Shown in pieces: positions 57,789 to 64,000 of a DNA stretch of 64,000 nt. The position numbers were made by a program, and so were the translations under genes. Positions within the stretch are counted from its first letter, which is position 1, and each line of letters opens with the position of its first letter. The stretch is from Maritimibacter sp. DP1N21-5. Its GTDB lineage: Bacteria > Pseudomonadota > Alphaproteobacteria > Rhodobacterales > Rhodobacteraceae. Below the pieces are notes generated by a model. The model did not search any database. It was not told the origin of the DNA and saw only the letters and a program-made list of their open reading frames with translations. The DNA is taken from contig NZ_JAHUZF010000004.1 in the NCBI RefSeq assembly GCF_019218295.1, positions 475,705-539,704 on the forward strand. Direction: 5' to 3'.

Positions 57789-58513
57789 AATACCTCATCC
57801 CCGAGTGGAAACAGGCCCACCGCATGTGGTCGATCTGGGTTCTGGTCGCCCAAGCCGCCGCCGGCATCGGCGCGATCTGGGACGCCACGACGCCGGAGCA
57901 GACCGGACTGTCGGTCATGACCTGGGCGCTGATCAGTGCGGTTCTCGGCATCATCGGCATCCCAGCCCGGCTCCTGCAACAGAAGGACCTCGCCCGGAAG
58001 GTTGCCGAGATGATCCGCGACGAGGCCGGTGCGATCCGCAGCAAGACCGCCAAGGGCGCGGCGATCGGGGCGGCGGTCATGGCTCTGGCCGTGCCCGTGG
58101 TCGCGAAATGGGAAGGGCTCCGAACCGAGGCCTACCGCGATGTCGTGGGTGTCTGGACTGTCTGCTACGGCGAGACCGAGGGCGTTCGCCCGGGCGACGT
58201 TCACACCCGGGCCGAGTGCGCCTCGATGCTCGAGGAGCGGCTTTTCGAGGATTACTATGTCCCGCTCACCCGTTGCATCCCCAACCTGCCCATGGCCCCG
58301 GTCGAGGTGCAGGCGTCGTTCGCGTCGTGGACCTACAACGTGGGCATCGGCGCGGCGTGTAGTTCCACGCTCGCGCGGTATGCCCGGGCCGGTGACTGGC
58401 GCGCGGCCTGCGACCAGCTCCCGCGCTGGAACCGGGCCGGAGGGCGCGTTTGGAAGGGGCTCGACAACCGGCGCGCTGATGAGCGCGGGCTCTGTCTGTC
58501 GGGGCTGAAGTGA
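57785..58513 (+). CDS. Holin-like/SAR-endolysin fusion (GH24 lysozyme)
   Basis: Residues 12-64 hold two membrane segments (WSIWVLVAQAAAGIGAIW and TWALISAVLGIIGIPARLL) of a holin-like module. A linker leads to a third weakly hydrophobic segment (GAAIGAAVMALAVPVVA) placed like the signal-anchor-release arm of RrrD/P21 lysozymes. The GH24 domain follows at once: Glu110, Asp119 and Thr125 keep the E-8-D-5-T spacing, with VGVWTVCYGETEGV, SFASWTYNVGIGAACSSTLA and RRADERGLCL. Muramidase action would degrade peptidoglycan. The 242-residue length is about 75 longer than SAR endolysins without the N-terminal module. Confidence 0.86.
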   Translation: MKYLIPEWKQAHRMWSIWVLVAQAAAGIGAIWDATTPEQTGLSVMTWALISAVLGIIGIPARLLQQKDLARKVAEMIRDEAGAIRSKTAKGAAIGAAVMALAVPVVAKWEGLRTEAYRDVVGVWTVCYGETEGVRPGDVHTRAECASMLEERLFEDYYVPLTRCIPNLPMAPVEVQASFASWTYNVGIGAACSSTLARYARAGDWRAACDQLPRWNRAGGRVWKGLDNRRADERGLCLSGLK

Positions 58514-58830
58514 TGGCGCGTATCGGCTCGAAACTCCGTTCCCTCGAAGGCGGGCGGGTCGCGTTCAAGTGTCCTGGCTGCGGATACATGCATCACGTCC
58601 GGGTCGAGGGCGAGGGGCGTCCAATGTGGTCGTTCAACGGCAATCCTGACGCGCCCACTTTCTCGCCGTCGATCCTCGTCACCTATGACGGTGCCGATGC
58701 GGGGATCGAGGACGCACCTCCGGCGCGCTGCCATTCGTATGTCACCGATGGCCGCATCCAGTTTCTGAACGACTGCACCCACGATCTGCGCGGGCAGACG
58801 GTCGATCTGCCCGATCTGGATACGCCATGA
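58513..58830 (+). CDS. DUF6527 family protein in the lysis cassette
   Basis: ATG at 58513 overlaps the endolysin stop. The 105-residue product has CPGCGYMHHV, PMWSFNGNPDAPTFSPSILV, CHSYVTDGRIQFLNDCTHDL and RGQTVDLP, the full DUF6527 pattern with paired cysteines and histidines likely to bind zinc. It is common beside phage endolysins, with unestablished function. Confidence 0.86.
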   Translation: MARIGSKLRSLEGGRVAFKCPGCGYMHHVRVEGEGRPMWSFNGNPDAPTFSPSILVTYDGADAGIEDAPPARCHSYVTDGRIQFLNDCTHDLRGQTVDLPDLDTP

Positions 58831-59126
58831 ACCGCTTGACCCTCATCCTCGCCGCTCTCGGGCTGGCACTCGCGGCGGTGGGAGGCGGGACATGGTGGGT
58901 CATGTCGCTGCGGCAGGACGTGGCGCAGCTCACGCGCGAGCGTGACGCCGCCCTGCGCACGATCGAGGCACATGAGGAAGCCGCGCGCGTCCTCGATGCC
59001 CACATCAAGTTCCAGACCGCCGAGCGGCAGCGGTGGGAGCAGATCGCCAAAGACCTCGAAACCATGGAGGGAGCCGATGAGCCGCTTAGTGATTATGGCC
59101 GGGCTGTTCTTGACCGCGTGCGGTGA
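58827..59126 (+). CDS. Rz-like i-spanin
   Basis: The 99-residue product has an N-terminal membrane anchor (TLILAALGLALAAVGGGTWW) followed by a coiled coil (RQDVAQLTRERDAALRTIEA). The next gene, with a lipobox, is nested in a different frame in its 3' end. This embedded arrangement identifies an Rz/Rz1 spanin pair that fuses inner and outer membranes at lysis. Confidence 0.86.
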   Translation: MNRLTLILAALGLALAAVGGGTWWVMSLRQDVAQLTRERDAALRTIEAHEEAARVLDAHIKFQTAERQRWEQIAKDLETMEGADEPLSDYGRAVLDRVR

Positions 59127-59301
59127 GGTGCCGCCGGTTACGCAGCCGATTCCAGACGAGCTTCTGCGCCCTGAAATCGTCACCTGCCCGCCGGGTGACA
59201 CGGTGCGCGCCCTCGGCTCCTGCGCGATCGCGCTGCGCCGCGGGCTCGACACCGCAAACGACAAACTGACCAGCATCGCGGAGATCGTGTCTGATGATTG
59301 A
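59077..59301 (+). CDS. Rz1-like o-spanin lipoprotein
   Basis: ATG at 59077 opens MSRLVIMAGLFLTACGEVPP, a short lipoprotein signal with lipobox LTAC (Cys15). The mature part is 60 residues and rich in proline at the start (VPPVTQPIPDELL). It overlaps Rz by 50 bases in another frame, as in lambdoid phages. Together they disrupt the outer membrane. Confidence 0.84.
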   Translation: MSRLVIMAGLFLTACGEVPPVTQPIPDELLRPEIVTCPPGDTVRALGSCAIALRRGLDTANDKLTSIAEIVSDD

Positions 59302-59605
59302 TAAAATGCCCACCGTCATCGCTGACCTCCCGGATCACGTGAAGGCCCTGATCGTCAGCGGTGCGGCCGGCGCGTTCGTGCGCGCGATCTACGCGCCCGA
59401 GCACCATTGGAAACGGCGGGTAATCGAGGGCATCGCCGGGGGCGCGAGCGCGGTGTTCCTGGGCGGTGTCGTCGGCCACATCATCAACGCGGCCACCGGC
59501 GCCGGGACCGCCTCCTATCTCGCGGCTGGTTTCGTGATGGGGGAGAGCGGGCTCGCGGCGATCCGCATGTTCCGCCAGATGATCCTGAAGGAGAAAGCGA
59601 AGTGA
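59294..59605 (+). CDS. Putative holin (103 aa)
   Basis: MIDKMPTVIADLPDHVKALI... has two hydrophobic segments (IAGGASAVFLGGVVGHIINA and TASYLAAGFVMGESGLAAI) and a charged C-terminus (MFRQMILKEKAK). The size, charge pattern and position next to Rz/Rz1 and endolysin genes fit a class II-type holin. Confidence 0.74.
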   Translation: MIDKMPTVIADLPDHVKALIVSGAAGAFVRAIYAPEHHWKRRVIEGIAGGASAVFLGGVVGHIINAATGAGTASYLAAGFVMGESGLAAIRMFRQMILKEKAK

Positions 59606-59871
59606 CACATATCGACCTCTGGAACCATGTGGCCTCCATGGTCGCGGTCCTCGCGTGCTGGTGGCTGGCCCATCAATACGCGCGCGCCATCCCGCCCGGG
59701 CGTGTCCTCGCGTGGTTCCTGGCCGCGCTCGGCATGTCGATCCTTGTCACCATGGTCCAGCGCGCTAACGGTGCCGGGTTCGAGGGGCTGGCCGCGTTCA
59801 GTAAGACAAGCCTCGCCGCGATCCTCGTCGCGATTGCGTGGCGAAACTATCGGATCGGGAGGGATCGGTGA
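59602..59871 (+). CDS. Small membrane protein, possible second holin/antiholin (89 aa)
   Basis: GTG at 59602 overlaps the preceding stop. Three hydrophobic segments (ASMVAVLACWWLAHQYA, VLAWFLAALGMSILVTMV, SLAAILVAIAW) are visible. With the holin upstream it may form a holin/antiholin pair; this is inferred from context only. Confidence 0.62.
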   Translation: MTHIDLWNHVASMVAVLACWWLAHQYARAIPPGRVLAWFLAALGMSILVTMVQRANGAGFEGLAAFSKTSLAAILVAIAWRNYRIGRDR

Positions 59872-60155
59872 TGCGAGCGATCATCCTTTCAATCGGAATC
59901 GCCGCTTGCCTTGCGTGGCCAGCCGCGCCGGTCCTCGCCAATGACAACTGTGCGCTTCGCTCGCAGATCGTGATGGCGCTCGACACCAGGTTCGGCGAGA
60001 CGCTGCAATCGAAGGGCGATATGTCATCCGGCGAGGTGGTGGAGACCTTTGCGAACCTGCGCACCGGAACGTGGACAGTCATATTGTCCTACCCTTCGGG
60101 GCGCTCCTGCATCCTCGGTTTCGGACGGAAATTCGAGCAGCCCATTCCGGCCTAA
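59871..60155 (+). CDS. Putative secreted small protein (94 aa)
   Basis: ATG at 59871 overlaps the upstream stop and gives a Sec signal peptide MRAIILSIGIAACLAWPAAP ending VLA-ND. The mature 70 residues have two cysteines (DNCALRS, RSCILGF) that could pair. A lysogenic-conversion or envelope-associated function is possible. It ends one base before the convergent integrase gene end. Confidence 0.65.
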   Translation: MRAIILSIGIAACLAWPAAPVLANDNCALRSQIVMALDTRFGETLQSKGDMSSGEVVETFANLRTGTWTVILSYPSGRSCILGFGRKFEQPIPA

Positions 60156-61430
60156 TCAGATCGCGACACCCTTGAGGATGCCGTGCATGTGTTCGAGGGA
60201 CGCGCCGTGCCCGTATCTCTGGCGGTTGAGCGTGTGGCCCATGAGGTCGCGGCGAATGCGTTCATCGACCTCCGCCGCGAGAAGGCGATCCTCGAAACTG
60301 TGGCGCAGGCAGTAGAGCGTATGCTCGGGGGTCTCCTGTAGGCCGTTTTCCCGAAGAAACTTGTTCACGGTCGCGGATAGCGCCGGGTTGTCGGCATAGC
60401 GTGGGAACCCGCGCGGGTTCTGCCGGAACGCTTCCAGGCTCACGCCGGTCAGTGGGATGGACCGCCGGCTATACTGGCTTTTCAACTGCCGGCCCTCTGG
60501 CGCGATGACGATGTGCGGGATCGTCGCATCGAGGACGATGTGTTCGGGCAGGAGGCTTGCGGCCTCGCTCGGGCGGTATCCGGTGTTGATCATGCCGATG
60601 AGGATGCCGCGCGCCTGACCATTGAGCCCGGACAGCGCGCCCGGCGCGAGCAGCTTCTCGCGGATCCACGTGGTCGAAAACGGCGGCCTGTGGCCTTTCT
60701 CATGTTCTGCGATACGCAGGCGCCCGACGAGGTTTTCCACGTCGAGGCCCAGACGCTTCTTTTCGTTCAGGCGCCGCAGGACCGACGCGATGTAGGTGAA
60801 ATCCTTGTTCGCGCTGTTGGGCGTCAGGTTCTCGCGCTCGATCTTGTCCTGCCACCATTGCACCAGGTCGAGCATGTCGTCGCGGGTCAGTTCCGAGAGC
60901 GGCTTGTTCCCGGTGATCGCCAGCAGGTTCTTGAACGCCTTGATCTGGGGATTGCGCCAACGCCGGAGTTGGTCCGGGCTTTTCCCCCTGATCTTGTCCC
61001 GGGCGAACGGCCAGTATTCATCGAGGATGCCGGCGAGCATGATCTCGGGCGGCTTCACCACGCCGAGCAGCGCGTCGGCCTCCTGTTTGTTCACGCGTCC
61101 GATCCGATCGGTCGCGGCCTCGATGCGCTCAACGATCTCTTCGACGGGCAGGCGCGCGACCTGTTGGACCGGCAGGAACCTGAACCCGCGCTTCTGGGCG
61201 ATCTCGCGCGCCGCGGCGAACCGGTCGTCAGCGTCGTCCGTGTCACCGGCGAGCCGCGCCTCCCATCCGTCGATGAGTTCGGCCCATGCGGCTTTCGCCT
61301 TCAGTTCGGCGACGGCGCGGCTGTCGGTCTTGAGGGAGATTTTGACGAAGGTGCGGGGATCGACCTTGGCATAGCGCCGGGGCACGCGCCTGCGCATGTG
61401 GTAGACCCCGCCTCGTTCGATCAATGACAC
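60156..61430 (-). CDS. int: Tyrosine recombinase, phage integrase
   Basis: GTG at 61430 (MSLIERGGVYHMRRRVPRRY...) is preferred over TTG 61484 because AGGGG lies 7 bases upstream and the N-terminus then matches related integrases. The 424-residue protein has an N-terminal arm-binding/DUF6538-like part, a core-binding domain (about residues 130-225) and the catalytic domain: Arg in NTGYRPSEAASLL, the beta-hairpin Lys in LKSQYSRRSIPL, YCLRHSF (Y-x-x-R-H instead of H-x-x-R-H), LMGH with His399, and the nucleophile Tyr406 in RQRYGHG. It catalyses insertion at tRNA-Ser and, with help, excision. Confidence 0.94.
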   Translation of the reverse strand: MSLIERGGVYHMRRRVPRRYAKVDPRTFVKISLKTDSRAVAELKAKAAWAELIDGWEARLAGDTDDADDRFAAAREIAQKRGFRFLPVQQVARLPVEEIVERIEAATDRIGRVNKQEADALLGVVKPPEIMLAGILDEYWPFARDKIRGKSPDQLRRWRNPQIKAFKNLLAITGNKPLSELTRDDMLDLVQWWQDKIERENLTPNSANKDFTYIASVLRRLNEKKRLGLDVENLVGRLRIAEHEKGHRPPFSTTWIREKLLAPGALSGLNGQARGILIGMINTGYRPSEAASLLPEHIVLDATIPHIVIAPEGRQLKSQYSRRSIPLTGVSLEAFRQNPRGFPRYADNPALSATVNKFLRENGLQETPEHTLYCLRHSFEDRLLAAEVDERIRRDLMGHTLNRQRYGHGASLEHMHGILKGVAI

Positions 61431-61598
61431 TTCGCTTCCCCTGCCGACTCGCCGCAGGGTGCCGAATTGGTGTAAAAACGGCAAGATGAAATGAGGCCCG
61501 ATTTGTGACCCAAAACGTGACCCAAAGCGTAGCTTTTTCTCGCGTCTTGTTCGGTGTATCCCTTGTTTTTATGGCGCTAGTGCATATTTAGTGTCGGA
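61431..61598. other. Integrase upstream/attP-right arm region
   Basis: Gene-free stretch between the integrase start and attR. It contains the two GTGACCC arm sites and an otherwise T-rich tract (AGCTTTTTCTCGCG, CTTGTTTTTATGG). I see no excisionase gene. Confidence 0.55.
61505..61523 (+). repeat. Two integrase arm-type repeats at attR
   Basis: GTGACCC at 61505-61511 and 61517-61523, 12 bp apart, in a GTGACCCAAAAC context matching the three copies near attL (1639-1669). Confidence 0.65.
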
Positions 61599-61612
61599 CT
61601 TCGTCTCCGCCA
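61599..61612 (+). other. attR core
   Basis: CTTCGTCTCCGCCA, identical to the tRNA-Ser 3' end at 1579-1592. To the right the host sequence resumes. From here to 61743 (131 bases) there is no gene that I can support. Confidence 0.9.
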
Positions 61613-61743
61613 CAAGCAAATGGAACCGAAATCCAACTGCATGGCCAGCTCTCAGGAGAGTGCCACCCTATTGATTGGCGTGGCCGAACGCATAGTCGGC
61701 GGAACGAACGCGGCTTCGCCCATAGAATCGCCGCTCATGCAGC

Positions 61744-62634
61744 TTATAGAGCAGCCTTGAGGCGCGGGGTCGCGAAATCGATGAAGGCCCGAAGCTTCCG
61801 TGGCAGCATTTCCTGACCGCGATAGACCAAACTGACAGGCAGCGGATCGGGAGCGTGATCGTCGAGGACAGTTACAAGTCGTCCTGCACGGACGGCTTTT
61901 GCGATCTGATAGGACAACACGCGCGTCATGCCCACGCCGGCGATGGCCGCATCGATTGCGGCTTCGGCCGTATTGACTGTCAGACGCAAACGGGGCGTGG
62001 CAGGCCGTGCCGCCGCTCCCCTTCCGAAGGTCCAGGCCTCGGATAGGGCGAAGGCCGAGAAGGTCACGACATCATGGCCAACAAGCTCCGCCGGATTTTG
62101 CGGACGGCCCCGCCTTTCGATATAGCTGGGGCTTGCGCAGACCACACGACGGATCGTTCCGACCTTCACGGCGACATCGCTGCTGTCAGGCAGCGTCGCG
62201 ATGCGTAGGGCCAGATCGATGTGTTCGTCCGCAAGGTGCAAAAGCCTGTCGGCAAGGACCAACTTCACATCGGTTTCCGGATAGGCCTGCAGGAAGGCCG
62301 TGACGATCGGCAGAATGTGCAGGCGTCCGAACACGATAGGCGCGGTGATCACCAGTTCCCCCTTCACAACCGCATATTCGCCAGCCGCCGCCCGCTCGGC
62401 CTCGGCGAGGTCTTCGAGGATGCGCCGGGTCGCGACCAAATAGGCTTTTCCAGCCTCGGTCAGGCTGACGTTGCGTGTTGACCGGATCAGCAAGCGCGCA
62501 CCGAGATGCGCTTCGAGATCGGAAACTTTGCGGCTAACCGTCGAGAGCGGCACACCGAGCCGCCTTCCGGCGGCCGACAGGTTCCCTGTTTCCACGACCG
62601 CATGGAGAATGGATATCGCATCAAACCGGTCCAA
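61744..62634 (-). CDS. LysR-family transcriptional regulator
   Basis: The 296-residue protein has the LysR N-terminal winged HTH (AISILHAVVETGNLSAAGRR, LGVPLSTVSRKVSDLEAHLG, RLLIRSTRNVSLTEAGKAYL) and the effector domain (GELVITAPIVFGRLHILPIV, EHIDLALRIATLPDSSDVAV, AAIDAAIAGVGMTRVLSYQI). It is divergent from the AhpD-like gene with a 118-base gap, so it probably controls that gene. The inducer is unknown. Host gene. Confidence 0.95.
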   Translation of the reverse strand: MDRFDAISILHAVVETGNLSAAGRRLGVPLSTVSRKVSDLEAHLGARLLIRSTRNVSLTEAGKAYLVATRRILEDLAEAERAAAGEYAVVKGELVITAPIVFGRLHILPIVTAFLQAYPETDVKLVLADRLLHLADEHIDLALRIATLPDSSDVAVKVGTIRRVVCASPSYIERRGRPQNPAELVGHDVVTFSAFALSEAWTFGRGAAARPATPRLRLTVNTAEAAIDAAIAGVGMTRVLSYQIAKAVRAGRLVTVLDDHAPDPLPVSLVYRGQEMLPRKLRAFIDFATPRLKAAL

Positions 62635-62752
62635 ATCACCCTCCCGAAAAATGGAATTTTGATTGCCGAAAATAAAGGATTATCCCGAAAGATGCCAGCC
62701 GCTATCTATCGCTCGACCAGAATGACTGGCCATAACCCAAGGAGGCTTTCAC

Positions 62753-63307
62753 ATGTCCCGCATTACCTATCCCGCCGATATCGCAGCCGCTTCCGAGGCC
62801 GCGCAACCTTTGTTGCAAGCGGTTGAAAAACAGCTGGGGTCTGTCCCCAACCTGTTCCGCCTCGCCAGCGTCAGCCCGGCCGCCCTGGAAGGCTATCTCA
62901 GCTTGTCCGGTGCCCTTGGAAAAGGACGCTTGCCAGCCGCGACCCGCGAACGCGTCGCTCTGGCGGTGGCACAGATCAACGGCTGCAACTACTGCCTCTC
63001 GGCACACACCTATCTTGGCACGAATCTCGCCAAGCTCGACGCGGCCGAAGTCGCCGCCAACCGTGCCGGCCGTTCGAATGATCCCAAGGCCGACGCCGCC
63101 GTGCGCTTTGCCGCGAAATTGGTTATCGAACGCGGCCACATCAGCGCCGAGGATCTGCACGCGGTGCGCAATGCCGGCTATGACGATGCCCAGATCATCG
63201 AGATCGTGCAGCATGTCGCGCTGAACACCTGGACCAATTACCTGAACGAGGTTGCACAGACCGAGATCGATTTCCCCACGGTGAATGCCGACGAACTCGC
63301 GGCATAA
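62753..63307 (+). CDS. AhpD-like/carboxymuconolactone decarboxylase family protein
   Basis: AAGGAG precedes the ATG. The 184-residue protein has the AhpD-type active site at INGCNYCLSAHTYLG: CxxC with SxxH nearby, as in peroxidase-related alkylhydroperoxidases. Other parts: SVPNLFRLASVSPAALEGYL, AATRERVALAVAQ, DLHAVRNAGYDDAQIIEIVQ and NTWTNYLNEVAQTEIDFP. Divergent LysR and a DUF1348 gene downstream form a stress-response-like cluster. The exact substrate is not known. Confidence 0.93.
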   Translation: MSRITYPADIAAASEAAQPLLQAVEKQLGSVPNLFRLASVSPAALEGYLSLSGALGKGRLPAATRERVALAVAQINGCNYCLSAHTYLGTNLAKLDAAEVAANRAGRSNDPKADAAVRFAAKLVIERGHISAEDLHAVRNAGYDDAQIIEIVQHVALNTWTNYLNEVAQTEIDFPTVNADELAA

Positions 63308-63381
63308 CCGTAGCGCGGTGGCCGGGCCGCTCCCCAACCCGGCCACCCGTCTTTGAGGCCCAGAACTGAAAGGACGCATCA

Positions 63382-63845
63382 ATGAGCCGCCCCCCTCTCC
63401 CCCCTTCAACAAAGACAGCGCCAGAGAAAAGGTCCGGCTGGCCGAGGATGCCTGGAATTCTCGCGCTCCGGCCAAAGTGGCGCTGGCCTACACGCCGGAA
63501 AGCCGCTGGCGCAATCGCGCTGAATTCCCGGTTGGGCGCGCTGAAATCGAAGCCTTCCTGGCCCGCAAATGGGCGCGGGAACTGGACTATCGCCTGATCA
63601 AGAAGCTTTGGGCAGTCTCCGGTAATCGGATCGCCGTGCGGTATGCGTATGAATACCACAATGACAGCGGACAATGGTTTCGGGCGTATGGCAATGAAAA
63701 CTGGGAATTCGCCGAGGATGGACTGATGGCGGTCCGCCATGCCAGCATCAACGAACACCCGATCCGAGAACACGACCGCAAGTTCCACTGGCCCTTGGGA
63801 CGCCGCCCCGACGACCACCCCGGTCTCGACGATCTCGGGCTATAG
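63382..63845 (+). pseudogene. DUF1348 (NTF2-like) gene with a frameshift in a C-run
   Basis: From ATG 63382 the frame reads MSRPPLPP, then within the run CCCCCC (about 63397-63402) the DUF1348 sequence continues only in another frame: [87 protein letters not shown]. Adding one C restores a full-length 155-residue product. Either a real mutation, a phase-variable tract or a sequencing error. DUF1348 proteins are small NTF2-fold proteins often near AhpD-like genes. Confidence 0.82.
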
Positions 63846-63882
63846 CGAGGATCGAATGGACATTTTCTATTCCAGCGATGTG

Positions 63883-64000
63883 GTAGTGTCCCGGGAGATG
63901 GTGTAGGAACTGGCGTCCACCTGCTTCTTCATAGCTGGTGCTGCTCGTTCACTGCGCGGCGATCATCGTCGCCGCGCCGGTATCGTTGCACACGGCCGTC
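63883..64000 (-). mobile_element. Possible end of an IS256-like element (partial)
   Basis: The minus strand from the right edge reads TAVCNDTGAATMIAAQ and a stop at 63949-63951, followed by about 40 bases and a TGTCCCGGGAGATGGTGTAG-like end (63888-63907), reminiscent of IS256/mutator-family termini. The transposase itself is outside the window. Tentative, by memory of such ends only. Confidence 0.3.

Larger units (their letters stand above)
1579..61612. mobile_element. Complete temperate podovirus-like prophage, about 60 kb, integrated in tRNA-Ser
   Basis: Boundaries are set by the 14-bp direct repeat CTTCGTCTCCGCCA at 1579-1592 (tRNA 3' end) and 61599-61612. The element contains an integrase at its right end, an immunity region, replication and recombination genes, terminase, portal, capsid, tail, lysis and tail-fibre genes, with no obvious broken gene. 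Absence of tape-measure, sheath and tail-terminator genes, together with a P22-like portal, nozzle-like proteins and ejection-type internal proteins, points to a short-tailed (podovirus) particle. No excisionase was recognised. Confidence 0.93.

Noticed and set aside
60156..61484. Longer integrase start (TTG at 61484)
   Set aside because: Rare start codon without a ribosome-binding site; GTG at 61430 has AGGGG upstream and gives a family-like N-terminus.

Overview
The window is a GC-rich alphaproteobacterial chromosome segment, probably Rhodobacterales. The affiliation is inferred from codon use, a GcrA/GapR-like gene repertoire and the flanking host genes; no species can be named. About 60.0 kb of it is one apparently complete temperate podovirus-like prophage, inserted at the 3' end of a tRNA-Ser(GCT) gene (attL 1579-1592, attR 61599-61612, a 14-bp direct repeat).

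Layout. Positions 1-1502 are host: the end of ychF and a bacterial sugar transferase. From 1861 to 14513 lies a tightly packed leftward early operon whose neighbours mostly overlap by ATGA, GTGA or TTGA. It holds small hypothetical genes, an ASCH protein, DUF4031, HNH and PD-(D/E)XK-like nucleases, a sliding clamp (DnaN-like), a GapR-like DUF2312 protein, a GP88-family protein and RecT. Positions 14514-15270 form an immunity/switch region with an XRE repressor, palindromic TTGC.AATT.GCAA-type operators and divergent promoters. From 15270 to 21752 run rightward early/middle genes: a Cro-like protein, a replication-initiator-like gene containing iterons, a tandem GcrA-like HTH protein, an MT-A70 adenine methyltransferase and small genes. 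From 21885 to 38534 come packaging and head/tail genes: small and large terminase, P22-like portal, scaffold, a CsrA-like protein, N4-gp56/DUF4043-type major capsid, adaptor and nozzle proteins, GNAT, an S74-chaperone protein, a virion lysozyme and an internal virion protein. A single 15.5-kb gene (38622-54143) encodes a 5173-residue polyvalent protein with C5-methylase-like, pyrophosphatase-like, N6-methylase, SF2-helicase, HExxH and internal-virion domains. Tail-fibre modules follow (54237-57336), then lysis genes (57336-59871) that include a holin-like/SAR-endolysin fusion and an overlapping Rz/Rz1 pair, and then a leftward tyrosine integrase. Host genes resume at 61613: LysR, an AhpD-like CxxC protein, a frameshifted DUF1348 gene and the possible end of an IS256-like element.

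How it fits together. The repressor probably silences P-left and P-right through shared operators. On induction the left operon supplies recombination (RecT, nucleases) and replication-linked factors (DnaN, GapR-like). The rightward genes supply an initiator with its own iterons and chromatin/methylation proteins resembling the host cell-cycle toolkit. The late block builds a short-tailed virion that probably ejects the giant anti-defence protein with the DNA. The most novel observation is a small CsrA-like gene just upstream of the capsid gene, together with three near-identical GGA-loop RNA hairpins located 27-39 nt upstream of the start codons of the capsid, giant-protein and tail-fibre genes. 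This suggests a phage-encoded post-transcriptional regulon. A second strong signal is an overprinted 75-codon ORF inside the giant gene, where coding-like codon use switches frame.
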